Notes under the pieces: generated by a model | What the model was told of the DNA's origin: nothing | The model's input: only the letters and a program-made list of their open reading frames with translations | Database searches by the model: none | Made by a program: the position numbers and the translations under genes | Origin: a virus | Direction: 5' to 3' (one strand) | DNA length: 38,782 nucleotides | IMG/VR virus record: IMGVR_UViG_3300037258_000239 | Coordinates: 1 to 38,782 of that record | Shown: positions 21,014-29,828 of the stretch, piece by piece | Position numbering within the stretch: the stretch's first letter is position 1 | Layout of the letters: each line of letters opens with the position of its first letter

Positions 21014-23387
21014 ACCCCTCAAGATCTCGGGGAATCAAACAGGACTTGTCCAGAATAGAGAAGAATTCATTTTACCTGATGATGCCTACCCCGTATTGCA
21101 AAATGCTTATGTATGGCGTGAGAGGATTCTTCGCAAAAGCGGTTTTCAGCTATTAGGCAGATTGCAACGTAATCTTGTATCTGTATCTATAAATAATCGT
21201 TCTTCCAGTGGACCCGCTACCGTTACGGTGGCTTTATTTACAATTCTAGGGTTCTCAGTAAGCCAGCCATACGCCTCTATCGTTCCAGGTACAACCATCA
21301 TCAATATTGCCGGCGTTGTGAATCAAACACTAACAGATGTCAACGGAAACGGGACATTAACGATTTCACCGGCTGGCATTGTTGATTCTGCTAAATTGAA
21401 TTATGCGACTGGAGTTTTAACTCTCCATTATAATTCAGCCTTTACCTCTTCCCCTTCTACTTTCACCGGGAGTTATTACCCTGGTTTACCAGTTATGGGG
21501 ATAAGGATTAAAGAATTACAAAACAGCGCAAACAATGAAACGATCTTTTTCGATCAAATGTATGCTTATAATTATAATGGAACTACATTTGAGGAATATA
21601 TTCCAGGCACCACTTGGAATGCTCATGCTGGTGATGTAACTGCCGTTGATTTCTTTTGGTCAACAAATTATTGGGTTAGTGATTCCACTAATTTCACGAC
21701 TGAAAACGTGAAACTTTTCTGGGAAACGAACAATACAGGACAATTTGGTGCTGATGAAGATCCGCCGATGATCACCGACGGAACAACTTGGATTAGTTTC
21801 AATTCGGGAACATGGAATCAAATTGATGCCGGCCCGACTTACCTTAGAAATTGGCTCTGTAATCTTCCTTTCAGAGGAAGAATGGTTGTTTTTAATACTT
21901 GGGAAGGCCCACAAACGGGAGCTAGCACTCAATTTTCAAACCGTATCAGATGGTCTACTATTGGTAATCCTTTCATCGCCTATGATGCTGGACCACCCGC
22001 CAAAGGGTCATGGCGTGATGATATAAGAGGCCAAGGCGGATTCCTTGATATCCCCACCTCAGAAGATATCGTCTCCGTTGGCTTCGTCCGGGATAATCTT
22101 ATTATTTACTGCGAAAGAAGCACCTGGCAATTACGGTATACAGGCCGATCTATAGCACCTTTTCAGATTGAGAAAGTCAATTCCGAATTGGGAACAGAAT
22201 CAACATTTTCAGCCATCCAATTTGACACCTCACTAGTCGGAATTGGCGATAAGGGCATTGTAGAGTGTGATAGTTATAAATCAGAAAGAATTGATATTAA
22301 GATACCGGATTTCGTCTATTCGTTGCAGAATCTCAATAGTGGCTTTTCTCGCATTCAAGGCATTAGAGATTTTCCTAACAGGCTAGCATTTTGGACGTTT
22401 CCCCTTGCCGGGGCTTATGATGGGGCTATTTCTTCGGATAATTGGATCTACCCGAACATAAGACTGGTTTACAATTATGAAAATGATTCTTGGGCTATTT
22501 TTACCGATACCTTAACCGCTTTAGGAAATTATCAGGAGCAATCAAATAGAACATGGTTAAATACTCCTGAAACTTGGCTAGAATGTAATTTTAGCTGGAT
22601 AGACCAACCGGAAGGCGATCCGCAAATATCTGGAGGGAATCAACACGGCTTTATCTTTATTCTTGACGAACAGACGGTGAACGATCCTAGCCTGATGATT
22701 ACTAATATTACGGGCAATGTAACGATACCAACCCTTATTACCTCTCCGAATCACAATTTAGTTACGGGCAACGTAATACAAATTAGCGGAGTCATCGGCG
22801 CATTCAGCAATCTTAACGGTGGTATTTTTGGAGTTGCTGTTCAGGATTCCAATACCTTTCTGCTTTATATTTACGATCCTATAGATGATAGCTTCTCAAT
22901 AGCCCAACTCGACCCTTCTCAAACATATATTGGTGGGGGATTAATTCAGATGAGAGAGAATTTTATTATCCAGAGTAAGAAATTTAATCTTATGGATGAG
23001 GGTCAGAGCATCCAAATAGGCTATATTGATGTTTTGATGGTATCAACACAGAACGGGGAAATCTCTCTCAATGTATTCTTAGATTATAACGATTTAGCCG
23101 GAAACGCTTCGAACGCGTTACCGAATAACGCTATTGACAATGGCTCTTCTCCCGCTGTTCCCGATACGTTTTTTAATTCGATTATTCCCACTTCTTCATC
23201 TGCGTTGAATAGTATCGGAGGAACGAAATTTTGGCAGCGTGTGTTCTGCCCTACTAGAGCTAACTTTATTACTCTGCAATATACCTTTAGCAATGCTCAA
23301 TTGGTAACAATACCTCAACAGTTAAGCGTACAGATTGATGCACAAATTTTATGGGCCCGTAGAGGAGGCCGCTTGACCCAGTTTTAA
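21000..23387 (+). CDS. Tail nozzle / stabilisation-like structural protein
   Basis: 795 residues, size and position of T7 gp12 or P22 gp10-like proteins that form the tail nozzle. Features: N-terminal QTGLVQNREEFILPDDAYPVLQNAYVWRERI, mixed beta segments, VSVGFVRDNLIIYCERSTWQLRYTG, and GDKGIVECDSYKSERI in a propeller-like part (about 350-430). Residues about 560-650 hold another FCCH-like domain (ITNITGNVTIPTLITSPNHNLVTGNVIQISGV). Start codon lies inside the HNH gene end. Confidence 0.8.
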   Translation: MAGYKPLKISGNQTGLVQNREEFILPDDAYPVLQNAYVWRERILRKSGFQLLGRLQRNLVSVSINNRSSSGPATVTVALFTILGFSVSQPYASIVPGTTIINIAGVVNQTLTDVNGNGTLTISPAGIVDSAKLNYATGVLTLHYNSAFTSSPSTFTGSYYPGLPVMGIRIKELQNSANNETIFFDQMYAYNYNGTTFEEYIPGTTWNAHAGDVTAVDFFWSTNYWVSDSTNFTTENVKLFWETNNTGQFGADEDPPMITDGTTWISFNSGTWNQIDAGPTYLRNWLCNLPFRGRMVVFNTWEGPQTGASTQFSNRIRWSTIGNPFIAYDAGPPAKGSWRDDIRGQGGFLDIPTSEDIVSVGFVRDNLIIYCERSTWQLRYTGRSIAPFQIEKVNSELGTESTFSAIQFDTSLVGIGDKGIVECDSYKSERIDIKIPDFVYSLQNLNSGFSRIQGIRDFPNRLAFWTFPLAGAYDGAISSDNWIYPNIRLVYNYENDSWAIFTDTLTALGNYQEQSNRTWLNTPETWLECNFSWIDQPEGDPQISGGNQHGFIFILDEQTVNDPSLMITNITGNVTIPTLITSPNHNLVTGNVIQISGVIGAFSNLNGGIFGVAVQDSNTFLLYIYDPIDDSFSIAQLDPSQTYIGGGLIQMRENFIIQSKKFNLMDEGQSIQIGYIDVLMVSTQNGEISLNVFLDYNDLAGNASNALPNNAIDNGSSPAVPDTFFNSIIPTSSSALNSIGGTKFWQRVFCPTRANFITLQYTFSNAQLVTIPQQLSVQIDAQILWARRGGRLTQF

Positions 23388-23408
23388 TATAGTTATAGGA
23401 GCCTTTTT

Positions 23409-24083
23409 ATGCCAGTATACCAACCACTTATCCCTACCGGCTCAGTTCCGTTTAATCAGGATTACTTAAACGTACAGAATAATTTTAACCAAAATAATGT
23501 AGCTTTTGGCGGCGATCATATTCCTTTAACGGATACTACGGGGTTGCCCCCGGGGGGCAAAACAGGATGTCATACGGCAATACATTTCAACCCTCTTTCT
23601 ACACCAACGACAAATATGCCGAATAACTATCCCCCTAATGGATACATAGCGACAGCAGGATTTGGCCAACTTTTCGGTGTATTATCTAATGATGGGATCG
23701 CTACGGATAATATTCTCATGGCACTATCAGGAGGCGGTTTAGTCCAACAGTTGACGAGGAATATAAGCCCTTCGGCCATAGCAAATGGCTACACATTTAT
23801 TCCAGGGGGGATTTTAGTTCAATGGGGAATAAATAATAATGCAATTTCAAGCCAAGTGGAGTCATCGTTAACGCAAAATTTCAATATTTCTTTTCCTACA
23901 AATGTTTTTTTTGTTGTCGGATCTCCCTTATATTCAGCCTCAAATTATCCAGGAAGCCAACTATCAATTAATATAAGGAAGTCAAGTATTACAGGTTCGG
24001 GACCATTTCCAAATTTTCAATATCAACCCTACACCAATTCCAGCGATTATATAGGGTTTGTATGGTTTGCGATAGGTAAATAA
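23409..24083 (+). CDS. Tail fibre/spike-like protein
   Basis: 224 residues. N-terminal part is low-complexity (NQDYLNVQNNFNQNNVAFGGDHIPLTDTTG), as in phage particle-binding domains. The C-terminal half (GYTFIPGGILVQWGINN, then FNISFPTNVFFVVGSPLYS) matches the fibre tip pattern of gp53/gp37-like domains. It probably binds the host surface. Strong ribosome site AGGAGCC. Confidence 0.7.
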   Translation: MPVYQPLIPTGSVPFNQDYLNVQNNFNQNNVAFGGDHIPLTDTTGLPPGGKTGCHTAIHFNPLSTPTTNMPNNYPPNGYIATAGFGQLFGVLSNDGIATDNILMALSGGGLVQQLTRNISPSAIANGYTFIPGGILVQWGINNNAISSQVESSLTQNFNISFPTNVFFVVGSPLYSASNYPGSQLSINIRKSSITGSGPFPNFQYQPYTNSSDYIGFVWFAIGK

Positions 24084-24084
24084 T

Positions 24085-24570
24085 ATGATACCGATAGACA
24101 GTCAAAATTTAGAAAGTTACGTCCCTGTTTATGATACAGTCCCAGAGACATGGGAAGAAGGACGTCAATTTCTTGTCGAGCAGCTAAAGAAGCTAGCGGA
24201 AGCTGTAAATGTCAGGGAAATAGGGTGGTTTCTCGATGAAGAACTTTTATCTGGAAAACAATTTATTCCTGGTGTGCAGATAGCTAATGACGGGGGGGAT
24301 AGCCAGCAATTTAGGACGATATTGAGAAAGGTTATTACCTTTCCTGGGCTAACTATAGGGCTGAATACTCAAGCACACGGTATTTTTGTAGATGCTAATT
24401 TTAGCCTAATACAGATGTTCGGGGCTGCTACAAATGCTACAGCATTGACGGGAGAGCCTTTGCCGAATGGCGCCGATACAGTATCATACGATGCAACGAA
24501 TGTTTACGTTACTGTAGCAGCGGCATACGATCGTGCCTGGGTGACGATGGAATACATACAGGAATTATAG
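24085..24570 (+). CDS. Tail or baseplate-associated protein (161 aa)
   Basis: 161 residues. MIPIDSQNLESYVPVYDTVPETWEEGRQFLVEQLKKLAEAVNVREIGWFLDEELLSGKQFIPG is a conserved start I recognise from structural proteins near fibre genes in podoviruses. The rest is beta-rich. It follows the fibre gene by two bases. Confidence 0.65.
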   Translation: MIPIDSQNLESYVPVYDTVPETWEEGRQFLVEQLKKLAEAVNVREIGWFLDEELLSGKQFIPGVQIANDGGDSQQFRTILRKVITFPGLTIGLNTQAHGIFVDANFSLIQMFGAATNATALTGEPLPNGADTVSYDATNVYVTVAAAYDRAWVTMEYIQEL

Positions 24571-24579
24571 GGGGAGAAT

Positions 24580-25362
24580 ATGGCGTGGAATTGGAGCGGG
24601 GCAGCAAGTGGAGCATTAAGCGGTGGTGTTGCAGGAACAACAGTTTCGCCAGGATGGGGAACAGCCATTGGCGCAGTAGGAGGTGGAATTTTAGGTGGAT
24701 TCACTGGAGGAAATGATAAAAAATCTAAAGGTAGCAAAGGTGGCGGAGGCGGCAACGGGGATGTATGGCAACAGTCTCTTTTAACACCAGAGCAACAGAA
24801 GCTACATGCTCAACTAGTCAATGCAGCAATGCAAGAAGGCGCTGGTGGTGCTTTTGGAACCTCAGCAGATTATTATCGCAACCTATTGAGTGATAATCCA
24901 GAGGATTTGAAGGCTTTCGCGGCTCCAGAGTTAAGGCGCTATAATGAAGAAATTGTGCCTGGGTTATCAGAGCAATTTGCAGGTATGGGATCCGGAGGGC
25001 TTTCTAGCTCAGGATTCCGCAACGCCCAAATACAGGGAGCTACGGATCTATCGGAACGATTAGGGGCTATTAGAGCTAATTTAAGACAATCTGGAGCGCA
25101 AGGATTAACTAATATAGGTCAATTGGGTCTCAACCCTGTCGTTGAGAATCTACGTAATACACCACAGCCTAGCAGCGGAGATATATTTTCAGGTATAGCA
25201 GGTGAAGCATTGCCAGGAGCTATTTCAGGTCTTACTGATTGGTTTAAAGGTTCTGGCGGTTCTCCTGGTGGTAGTGGTACAACGGGATCGTTTAATACAA
25301 GTCCAACATCTTTCGGATCTACTAGCCCTTACGGGGGCGGCTCAATAAGCAGGGGGTACTAA
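24580..25362 (+). CDS. Ejection protein-like virion protein, glycine-rich
   Basis: 260 residues. The N-terminal 45 residues are hydrophobic and rich in A and G (GAASGALSGGVAGTTVSPG, then GWGTAIGAVGGGILGGFTGG), a likely membrane-inserting segment, and the tail is serine/glycine-rich. P22 gp7-type ejection proteins have this layout. Position before two further helical virion proteins supports it. Strong site GGGGGAG. Confidence 0.65.
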   Translation: MAWNWSGAASGALSGGVAGTTVSPGWGTAIGAVGGGILGGFTGGNDKKSKGSKGGGGGNGDVWQQSLLTPEQQKLHAQLVNAAMQEGAGGAFGTSADYYRNLLSDNPEDLKAFAAPELRRYNEEIVPGLSEQFAGMGSGGLSSSGFRNAQIQGATDLSERLGAIRANLRQSGAQGLTNIGQLGLNPVVENLRNTPQPSSGDIFSGIAGEALPGAISGLTDWFKGSGGSPGGSGTTGSFNTSPTSFGSTSPYGGGSISRGY

Positions 25363-26639
25363 TGGTACAGGAACTAACAACATTACCAAGTGCAAGCACT
25401 AGATTTGCTCAAGGACTAGCTCAATCATTGCCAGAAGAAATAAAATATCAACGCATGAAATCCGGGTTAAATGAATTGGCAAATACTGAAGGATTGACTC
25501 CTCGTCAAAATTTGGCAAAAGCCGGTAGCGTTTATGGTATATCTCCCCAATTGATTCAATCATTTGGCCAATTGGCACAACAGGAAGCGAGAGGGAAGGC
25601 TTTGGAACATGTTTCAGAAAAAGAAAATGTTCAAACTAAATCTCCATTTTCTCAAGAAAAAAAAGGAATAGTACAAAATGAAGCAAGTATAAAACCATCT
25701 CTGACTACATCGGAAACGATTGAAAAAGCCATAGAGGGTTTTATTCCTAGAACTGAAGATCAAAAGCTTACGACAGCCGGACAAAAATATAATGCGAATC
25801 CTGCATTATATTCTAATAATCCGCAGATGGCATTAGATAGGGAGGATCAGATTGATGCTACCAATCAGGCAATAGCAAATTCCTATCTTCAAAAACATGA
25901 AAATTTATCAAAGATCCAAGATAATGTAGTCAACCGATTGAATGAACAATCAAAAAAGCTTGAAACGCAAGTACCAGCTGAATTTTATAGTGCTATTGAA
26001 GATGAAGCAATCCAAGCTACAAAGCCTAAAAAAGAAGGAGGTAGGGGATTAACTGAGCAGCAGGCGATTAAAGAATTTGGCGATAAACTTAATGATGCTT
26101 CTCGAGATTTTAAAGCAATAGAAGACTTAGGAGGAGCAGGATGGGGAATAGTGGGAAGACGTTCAAAAGATACACTTGCTTCAATCAAAGGCATACAAAA
26201 GCGAATGGAAGATCTTGACCAGACGGACAATGCAGCTAAATTGATGATCGCTCAAAACAAAATTACCCCTCAATTGGCTTATGCCACAATGGAGCCGGTT
26301 TCAAGGGTTCCTGAGCTTAATAATTTTATAAAATCTTTACCCTCAAATAAAAGGCCGGAAAATTTAGGGGTAAGAAGTCCTGATGCAGCTGCAAAAACCT
26401 TAGAAATAGCTCCTCAATTAGCCCAATTCGTAAAAAATGATAAGAAGTCAAGTCCTTTAGCTATAGCTTATGAATTAGAAAAATTAGGTTACGATGGTTC
26501 CACTTGGCTTCAATATTTTAACAATAATATCAACACGATAAATCCAAAACAAAGACAAGCCGAGCAGGGAAGAACTCCATTGAATGTATCTAGGGGATTG
26601 AATGATTTTTGGTTAGAATCTTTTACAGGAATAGAATAA
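25362..26639 (+). CDS. Large helical virion protein, putative ejection protein
   Basis: 425 residues, polar and helical, Q/K/E-rich in the middle (VVNRLNEQSKKLETQVPAEFYSAIEDEAIQATKPK). The N-terminal TRFAQGLAQSLPEEIKYQRMKSGLNELA and the length suit a P22 gp16/gp20-like injection protein. It overlaps the preceding stop (TAATG) and leads into another. No catalytic domain seen. Confidence 0.6.
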   Translation: MVQELTTLPSASTRFAQGLAQSLPEEIKYQRMKSGLNELANTEGLTPRQNLAKAGSVYGISPQLIQSFGQLAQQEARGKALEHVSEKENVQTKSPFSQEKKGIVQNEASIKPSLTTSETIEKAIEGFIPRTEDQKLTTAGQKYNANPALYSNNPQMALDREDQIDATNQAIANSYLQKHENLSKIQDNVVNRLNEQSKKLETQVPAEFYSAIEDEAIQATKPKKEGGRGLTEQQAIKEFGDKLNDASRDFKAIEDLGGAGWGIVGRRSKDTLASIKGIQKRMEDLDQTDNAAKLMIAQNKITPQLAYATMEPVSRVPELNNFIKSLPSNKRPENLGVRSPDAAAKTLEIAPQLAQFVKNDKKSSPLAIAYELEKLGYDGSTWLQYFNNNINTINPKQRQAEQGRTPLNVSRGLNDFWLESFTGIE

Positions 26640-26640
26640 T

Positions 26641-27327
26641 ATGCAACCTTACCAACAAGCATCAGAAGAAATTAAACGCCAAGGCAATAGACCTGCTCAA
26701 ATAGCTAAAACAGTAGGATCGGCAGCATCCGCAGCGGCTTCGCTATATTCGGGAGGGAATATTCTGGGAAAGGTTCTTCCGATGTTGAGTCAATATTTAC
26801 CGGAAGATTTAGCTATTAAAGGATTAAATAAGATTGATCCGAGATTCGGAAAATTTATCCAAAAAGCTTTATCAAATGGACAATCTTTCGATGAGGTAAG
26901 GGATTTTATTGGCGAAAAGGCAGAAGAACAGAAAACTTTAGATAATCGAAATATTATTGAGCAAGTTAGCCCCGAACTTTTTCAATTCCTCAAAGATCAG
27001 ATCGGTAAAGGTAGACAACCTATAGAAGCGGGAGCTATTGCTCAGCACGATAAAAAATTTGCTGATATTATCAAAAAGCTTATGAAAGACCATAAAACGA
27101 ATTGGTCAGATATTATACAATCCATCTTTGGTAATGGTCAAACAGCACAGCCACAGCAAGCACAAAACGCATTAACACAGCAAGCTATGCAACCTCCCGG
27201 ATCATTGCCTACCCAAAACGCTTCAACAGAAGCGAATGCATTTCAAAGACAACAAGGACAATCAGGTCAAGGACAACAGGCAATAACCGCTATACTTCAA
27301 AAGATACAAAATAAACTCGGAGCCTAA
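26641..27327 (+). CDS. Putative ejection protein (228 aa)
   Basis: 228 residues. Early part holds an alanine/serine-rich helix (TVGSAASAAASLYSGG), a likely membrane-active segment. The C-terminal part is Q-rich (TAQPQQAQNALTQQAMQPPG), then QGQSGQGQQ. This composition and its place after two similar proteins suggest the third internal ejection protein. Confidence 0.6.
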   Translation: MQPYQQASEEIKRQGNRPAQIAKTVGSAASAAASLYSGGNILGKVLPMLSQYLPEDLAIKGLNKIDPRFGKFIQKALSNGQSFDEVRDFIGEKAEEQKTLDNRNIIEQVSPELFQFLKDQIGKGRQPIEAGAIAQHDKKFADIIKKLMKDHKTNWSDIIQSIFGNGQTAQPQQAQNALTQQAMQPPGSLPTQNASTEANAFQRQQGQSGQGQQAITAILQKIQNKLGA

Positions 27328-27329
27328 AG

Positions 27330-27806
27330 ATGGAGCTACGAGAACTACAAGAGTTGATGAATGAGCTTCTTCAAGCGATTCAACTTACCTTGTCATCAGG
27401 TGAACAACTGCCGGATGATATGTTAGGGCAAATAGCTGAAGTCCTAGAATTGCTCTATAATCGCATAGAAGAACTTAGCCAACCCGGAACAGGTCAGCCT
27501 GTAAGAACACCGCCTATCGAGCCAGGAAGGCCATCCAGCAACGTTAACGGCATGGCTTATGATCCTGCTACTCAAAGCATGTATGTTAAGTTTCTCGGGA
27601 AATACCCTAATGCTGAGGGCCCTACTTACCTATATGATCATGTTCCACCTCAAATTGCGCAATTACTTCAATCGGGAGCAGTGCCTGCGCGAACCGATGG
27701 AAGAAACAGATGGGGCCGATGGTGGAAAGGTAAAGTACCAAGTGCTGGAGCTAGTGTGCATACTCTGTTGAAAAATCAAGCATATAATTATCATCGCATT
27801 GGATAA
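27330..27806 (+). CDS. KTSC-like domain protein
   Basis: 158 residues. A helical N-terminal half (about 1-50), then MAYDPATQSMYVKFLGK, a Y-rich loop, TYLYDHVPPQIAQLLQSG and YNYHRIG, which follow the KTSC pattern (a small beta domain with unknown function that recurs at the ends of phage virion proteins). It may be a virion protein. Immediately after it comes a pair of strong hairpins. Confidence 0.6.
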   Translation: MELRELQELMNELLQAIQLTLSSGEQLPDDMLGQIAEVLELLYNRIEELSQPGTGQPVRTPPIEPGRPSSNVNGMAYDPATQSMYVKFLGKYPNAEGPTYLYDHVPPQIAQLLQSGAVPARTDGRNRWGRWWKGKVPSAGASVHTLLKNQAYNYHRIG

Positions 27807-27841
27807 AAAAAGTACCTAGCAGGTAATAGACCCTGCTAGGT
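27805..27841 (-). terminator. Antisense-oriented Rho-independent terminator
   Basis: Perfect 10-bp stem ACCTAGCAGG (27814-27823) and CCTGCTAGGT (27832-27841) around an eight-base loop. On the - strand it is followed by AC and seven T (27811-27805); on the + strand no T run follows. So it is positioned to stop leftward transcripts entering the virion arm. Confidence 0.7.
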
Positions 27842-27846
27842 GTCGA

Positions 27847-27866
27847 AGTAGGGGACAATGCCTACT
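27847..27866. repeat. Short hairpin AGTAGG/CCTACT
   Basis: Perfect six-base arms around GGACAATG. It lies between two terminator-like hairpins; no T run follows on either strand. Confidence 0.45.
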
Positions 27867-27910
27867 AATTCAATTTCTCTTATATCAATATTTCCGAAAA
27901 AAGGTAAAGG

Positions 27911-27942
27911 AAAAAGAGCGCAACAGTTTTGATGTTGCGCTC
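27911..27942 (-). terminator. Second antisense-oriented terminator
   Basis: Perfect 9-bp stem GAGCGCAAC (27916-27924) and GTTGCGCTC (27934-27942) around a nine-base loop. On the - strand it is followed by TTTTT and CCTTT. With the hairpin at 27814 it forms a tandem pair against leftward transcripts. On the + strand it could act as a leader hairpin of the small gene at 27965. Confidence 0.65.
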
Positions 27943-27964
27943 AGGTCTAAGAAAGGAGGTGCAA

Positions 27965-28036
27965 ATGAAAAAACAAGGTCATATCGAAATTATCAAAAAA
28001 GTACATTTAAAGCTAGCCCTTAAAATAATTTCTTGA
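27965..28036 (+). CDS. Possible leader peptide (23 aa)
   Basis: 23 residues starting MKKQGHIEIIKKVHLKLALK, basic, with a very strong ribosome site (AAGGAGGTGCAA before the ATG). It sits in the otherwise non-coding 27807-28136 gap. Its stop TGA lies within TTGATAA (28033-28039), the heptamer shared with the capsid promoter region. It may be a leader peptide or a small amphipathic peptide. Confidence 0.45.
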   Translation: MKKQGHIEIIKKVHLKLALKIIS

Positions 28037-28058
28037 TAAATTAATGGTAGCAGTCATA

Positions 28059-28098
28059 GGGAGTCGCTTCCCAAAAGTGTCTACGTCACTCGAACGTA
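28059..28098 (+). promoter_or_regulatory. Structured 5' leader (hairpin plus H-type pseudoknot), distal copy
   Basis: Hairpin GGGA/TCCC (28059-28062 and 28069-28072, plus a G-T pair inside), three A, then stem AGTG/CACT (28076-28079 and 28087-28090). Its seven-base loop carries TACG (28082-28085), which pairs with CGTA (28095-28098) after a four-base CGAA linker. Identical layout to 15963-16007 with stem bases changed in pairs. It ends 38 bases before the 28137 start; the ribosome site GAGAGG is also shared. Confidence 0.7.
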
Positions 28099-28136
28099 TG
28101 AAATTAATTTTTTATACATCTAAATGAGAGGCAAAT

Positions 28137-28763
28137 ATGACTGCATGTTTTGGAAATGCCAGCAATGGTCCTTTAGGCTATAACATTGACGGCTTCGTCT
28201 ATCCTCAGTTTATTGGTTATGCACTACGCGCACCAACCACCCAAGATATCTACAATCCAGGCACTAGATGGCAAAATAATGCCGTATCTCCCGCTGTACA
28301 GTATTATACGACAGGTGCAGGAAATTGGTATGAATATCCGAATTCGTCCTTCGGCGTTTCTTCTGTTACCGGAACAGCGAATCAAGTGACAGCGACACCC
28401 ACAACCGGCGCAGTAGTTTTAAGTATTCCGTCTACTTTTACATCTCCCGGTTCCGTCACAGCAACACTTGGAGCCATTACCGCGACAAATGGCAATCTAA
28501 ATTTGGCCACGATAGGGAATAAGCTTCTTATTGCCACAGGTACAAATGCTTCTGTTGGTGTCTCTGGTGCTATGGCTGGAACTCCCGGGGCTGTTACTGT
28601 AGCGACTACTGCTTGCACTGCCTCTTCTGTCATCCTCTATAGCAGAGCGACAACAGGTGGTACGCCAGGCCAAGTTTCGATTACTGCGCAAAGCACTTCT
28701 GGTTTTACCCTCACATCGACGGGAAATGAAACGTCAACATTTAACTGGTTAATCATCAATTAG
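28137..28763 (+). CDS. Abundant surface/fibre-like virion protein
   Basis: 208 residues. N-terminal ALRAPTTQDIYNPGTRWQNN is a conserved start of phage head-fibre or tail-fibre-like proteins. Threonine, alanine and valine repeats follow (SVTGTANQVTATPTTGAVVL), a beta-helix or adhesion region, and it ends with a compact C-terminal domain (FTLTSTGNETSTFNWLIIN). It has the capsid-type structured leader and GAGAGG ribosome site, so high expression is likely. Confidence 0.7.
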   Translation: MTACFGNASNGPLGYNIDGFVYPQFIGYALRAPTTQDIYNPGTRWQNNAVSPAVQYYTTGAGNWYEYPNSSFGVSSVTGTANQVTATPTTGAVVLSIPSTFTSPGSVTATLGAITATNGNLNLATIGNKLLIATGTNASVGVSGAMAGTPGAVTVATTACTASSVILYSRATTGGTPGQVSITAQSTSGFTLTSTGNETSTFNWLIIN

Positions 28764-28771
28764 GAGAAAAT

Positions 28772-29101
28772 ATGTCAACGTATATTCTCTATCAGCAGAT
28801 GATCCCGGCGCCTGAATTGATAACAGCTATGACGGGGAGCAGCGTTCTCATAGGAACGCTTTTGCACGTGCCCGTAAAGCTTATATTGGATAATCAAAGC
28901 ACTTCTTCTGTTGTCCTTTCCATTTCGCTTGATGGTGGGACAACGATGATACAATTTAAAACATTTTCCGCAGGTGAAGCCATCATTCTAGACGATGATC
29001 TCTATACCTTCCCGAAAGGAGCAATGTTTTACGGTAACGGTGCAGCCGATGGTAATTTCTCAATAGCATATACCTACATCCAAAACCAGGCAGGCTATTA
29101 A
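28772..29101 (+). CDS. Small virion-arm protein (109 aa)
   Basis: 109 residues, beta-rich (ITAMTGSSVLIGTLLHVPVKLILDNQSTSSVVLSISLDGG). Similar small beta proteins (for example fibre accessory or capsid decoration) are known from phages. AGGAG lies before the ATG; the stop overlaps the next start. No named family. Confidence 0.65.
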   Translation: MSTYILYQQMIPAPELITAMTGSSVLIGTLLHVPVKLILDNQSTSSVVLSISLDGGTTMIQFKTFSAGEAIILDDDLYTFPKGAMFYGNGAADGNFSIAYTYIQNQAGY

Positions 29102-29604
29102 TGAGCCAAATTATAAAAAGCAGTTCAGGAAGCGGAGGTGGATTCGGTTCGCCAACTTATTTTCAAGCTTATTTGACATCACCAGAAACAATCGAGGCTG
29201 GTAGTAATGCCTTTACGGTGGTTTTTGATACAGCAATTGTGAATGAAGGTTCTGCGTATGATACTAGTACGGGGATTTTCACCGCTCCTGCTAACGGATT
29301 TTACGGATTTTCCACCGTTCTTTTTTACGATAATTTAGCTGGAGTTGCTGCAAATACTCAGGCATTGATGGCCTATACAGGAAGTGTACAGTCATTAAGA
29401 TTAGAACAAATTGGTATAGGAGGATATTCAGGGACGAATGAGATCATCCTCACAAGTTCTTGGCAAATGCCTATGTCTCTAGGAGATACTGTAAAAATAC
29501 AGCCCTACGCAGATGGTTCTGGAAATTATGTAATTTATGGAACTGGGCTTTCTCCCAGCGTGCTAAATACTTCATCTACTTTTTCAGGATGGCGGATAGC
29601 ATAA
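29101..29604 (+). CDS. C1q-like (TNF-fold) surface protein
   Basis: 167 residues. From about residue 18: FQAYLTSPETIEAGSNAFTVVFDTAIVNEGSAYDTSTGIFTAPANGFYGFS, the standard C1q pattern (aromatic at the start, FD...N.G..YD..TG.FTAP..G.Y.F), with the closing FSGWRIA at the C-terminus. A short serine/glycine N-terminal stretch may form the trimer stem. C1q domains trimerise as jelly rolls, here probably a receptor-binding tip. The last 70 bases are also coding antisense (29535-29828). Confidence 0.85.
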   Translation: MSQIIKSSSGSGGGFGSPTYFQAYLTSPETIEAGSNAFTVVFDTAIVNEGSAYDTSTGIFTAPANGFYGFSTVLFYDNLAGVAANTQALMAYTGSVQSLRLEQIGIGGYSGTNEIILTSSWQMPMSLGDTVKIQPYADGSGNYVIYGTGLSPSVLNTSSTFSGWRIA

Positions 29605-29828
29605 ATCGGCATGTGATATAAAAATGATTGTGCCATTTCAAGGTGGAAAAGCATTTGCTCATATTCTTCATAGGGGAGATATTGCTTGTTATTTTTGATG
29701 ATCAATTCCAATTCTTCCACATGTAAAGTGATCGTTAAAATTCTCCAATGCTCGAAATGATGTGAAGCAAATGAAAAGGAAAAAGTAGAAATAAAAAAAA
29801 TCAATGATAGGAAAAATTTATGAAACAT
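29535..29828 (-). CDS. Exported protein with signal peptide (97 aa)
   Basis: 97 residues. Signal peptide HKFFLSLIFFISTFSFSFA with a likely cut after A21 or A22, then a helical secreted part (TLHVEELELIIKNNKQYLPYEEYEQMLFHLEMAQSFL). The AGAGGTG ribosome site lies five bases before the ATG. Its ATG overlaps the ATG of the divergent lipoprotein gene within nine bases, and its end is antisense to the C1q gene end. Function unknown; lysis, superinfection control and host-envelope roles are possible. Confidence 0.6.
   Translation of the reverse strand: MFHKFFLSLIFFISTFSFSFASHHFEHWRILTITLHVEELELIIKNNKQYLPYEEYEQMLFHLEMAQSFLYHMPIYAIRHPEKVDEVFSTLGESPVP

Noticed and set aside
24504-24755. - strand proline-rich frame at 24504-24755
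   Set aside because: Shadow of the glycine-rich ejection protein (GGN codons read as proline on the other strand).
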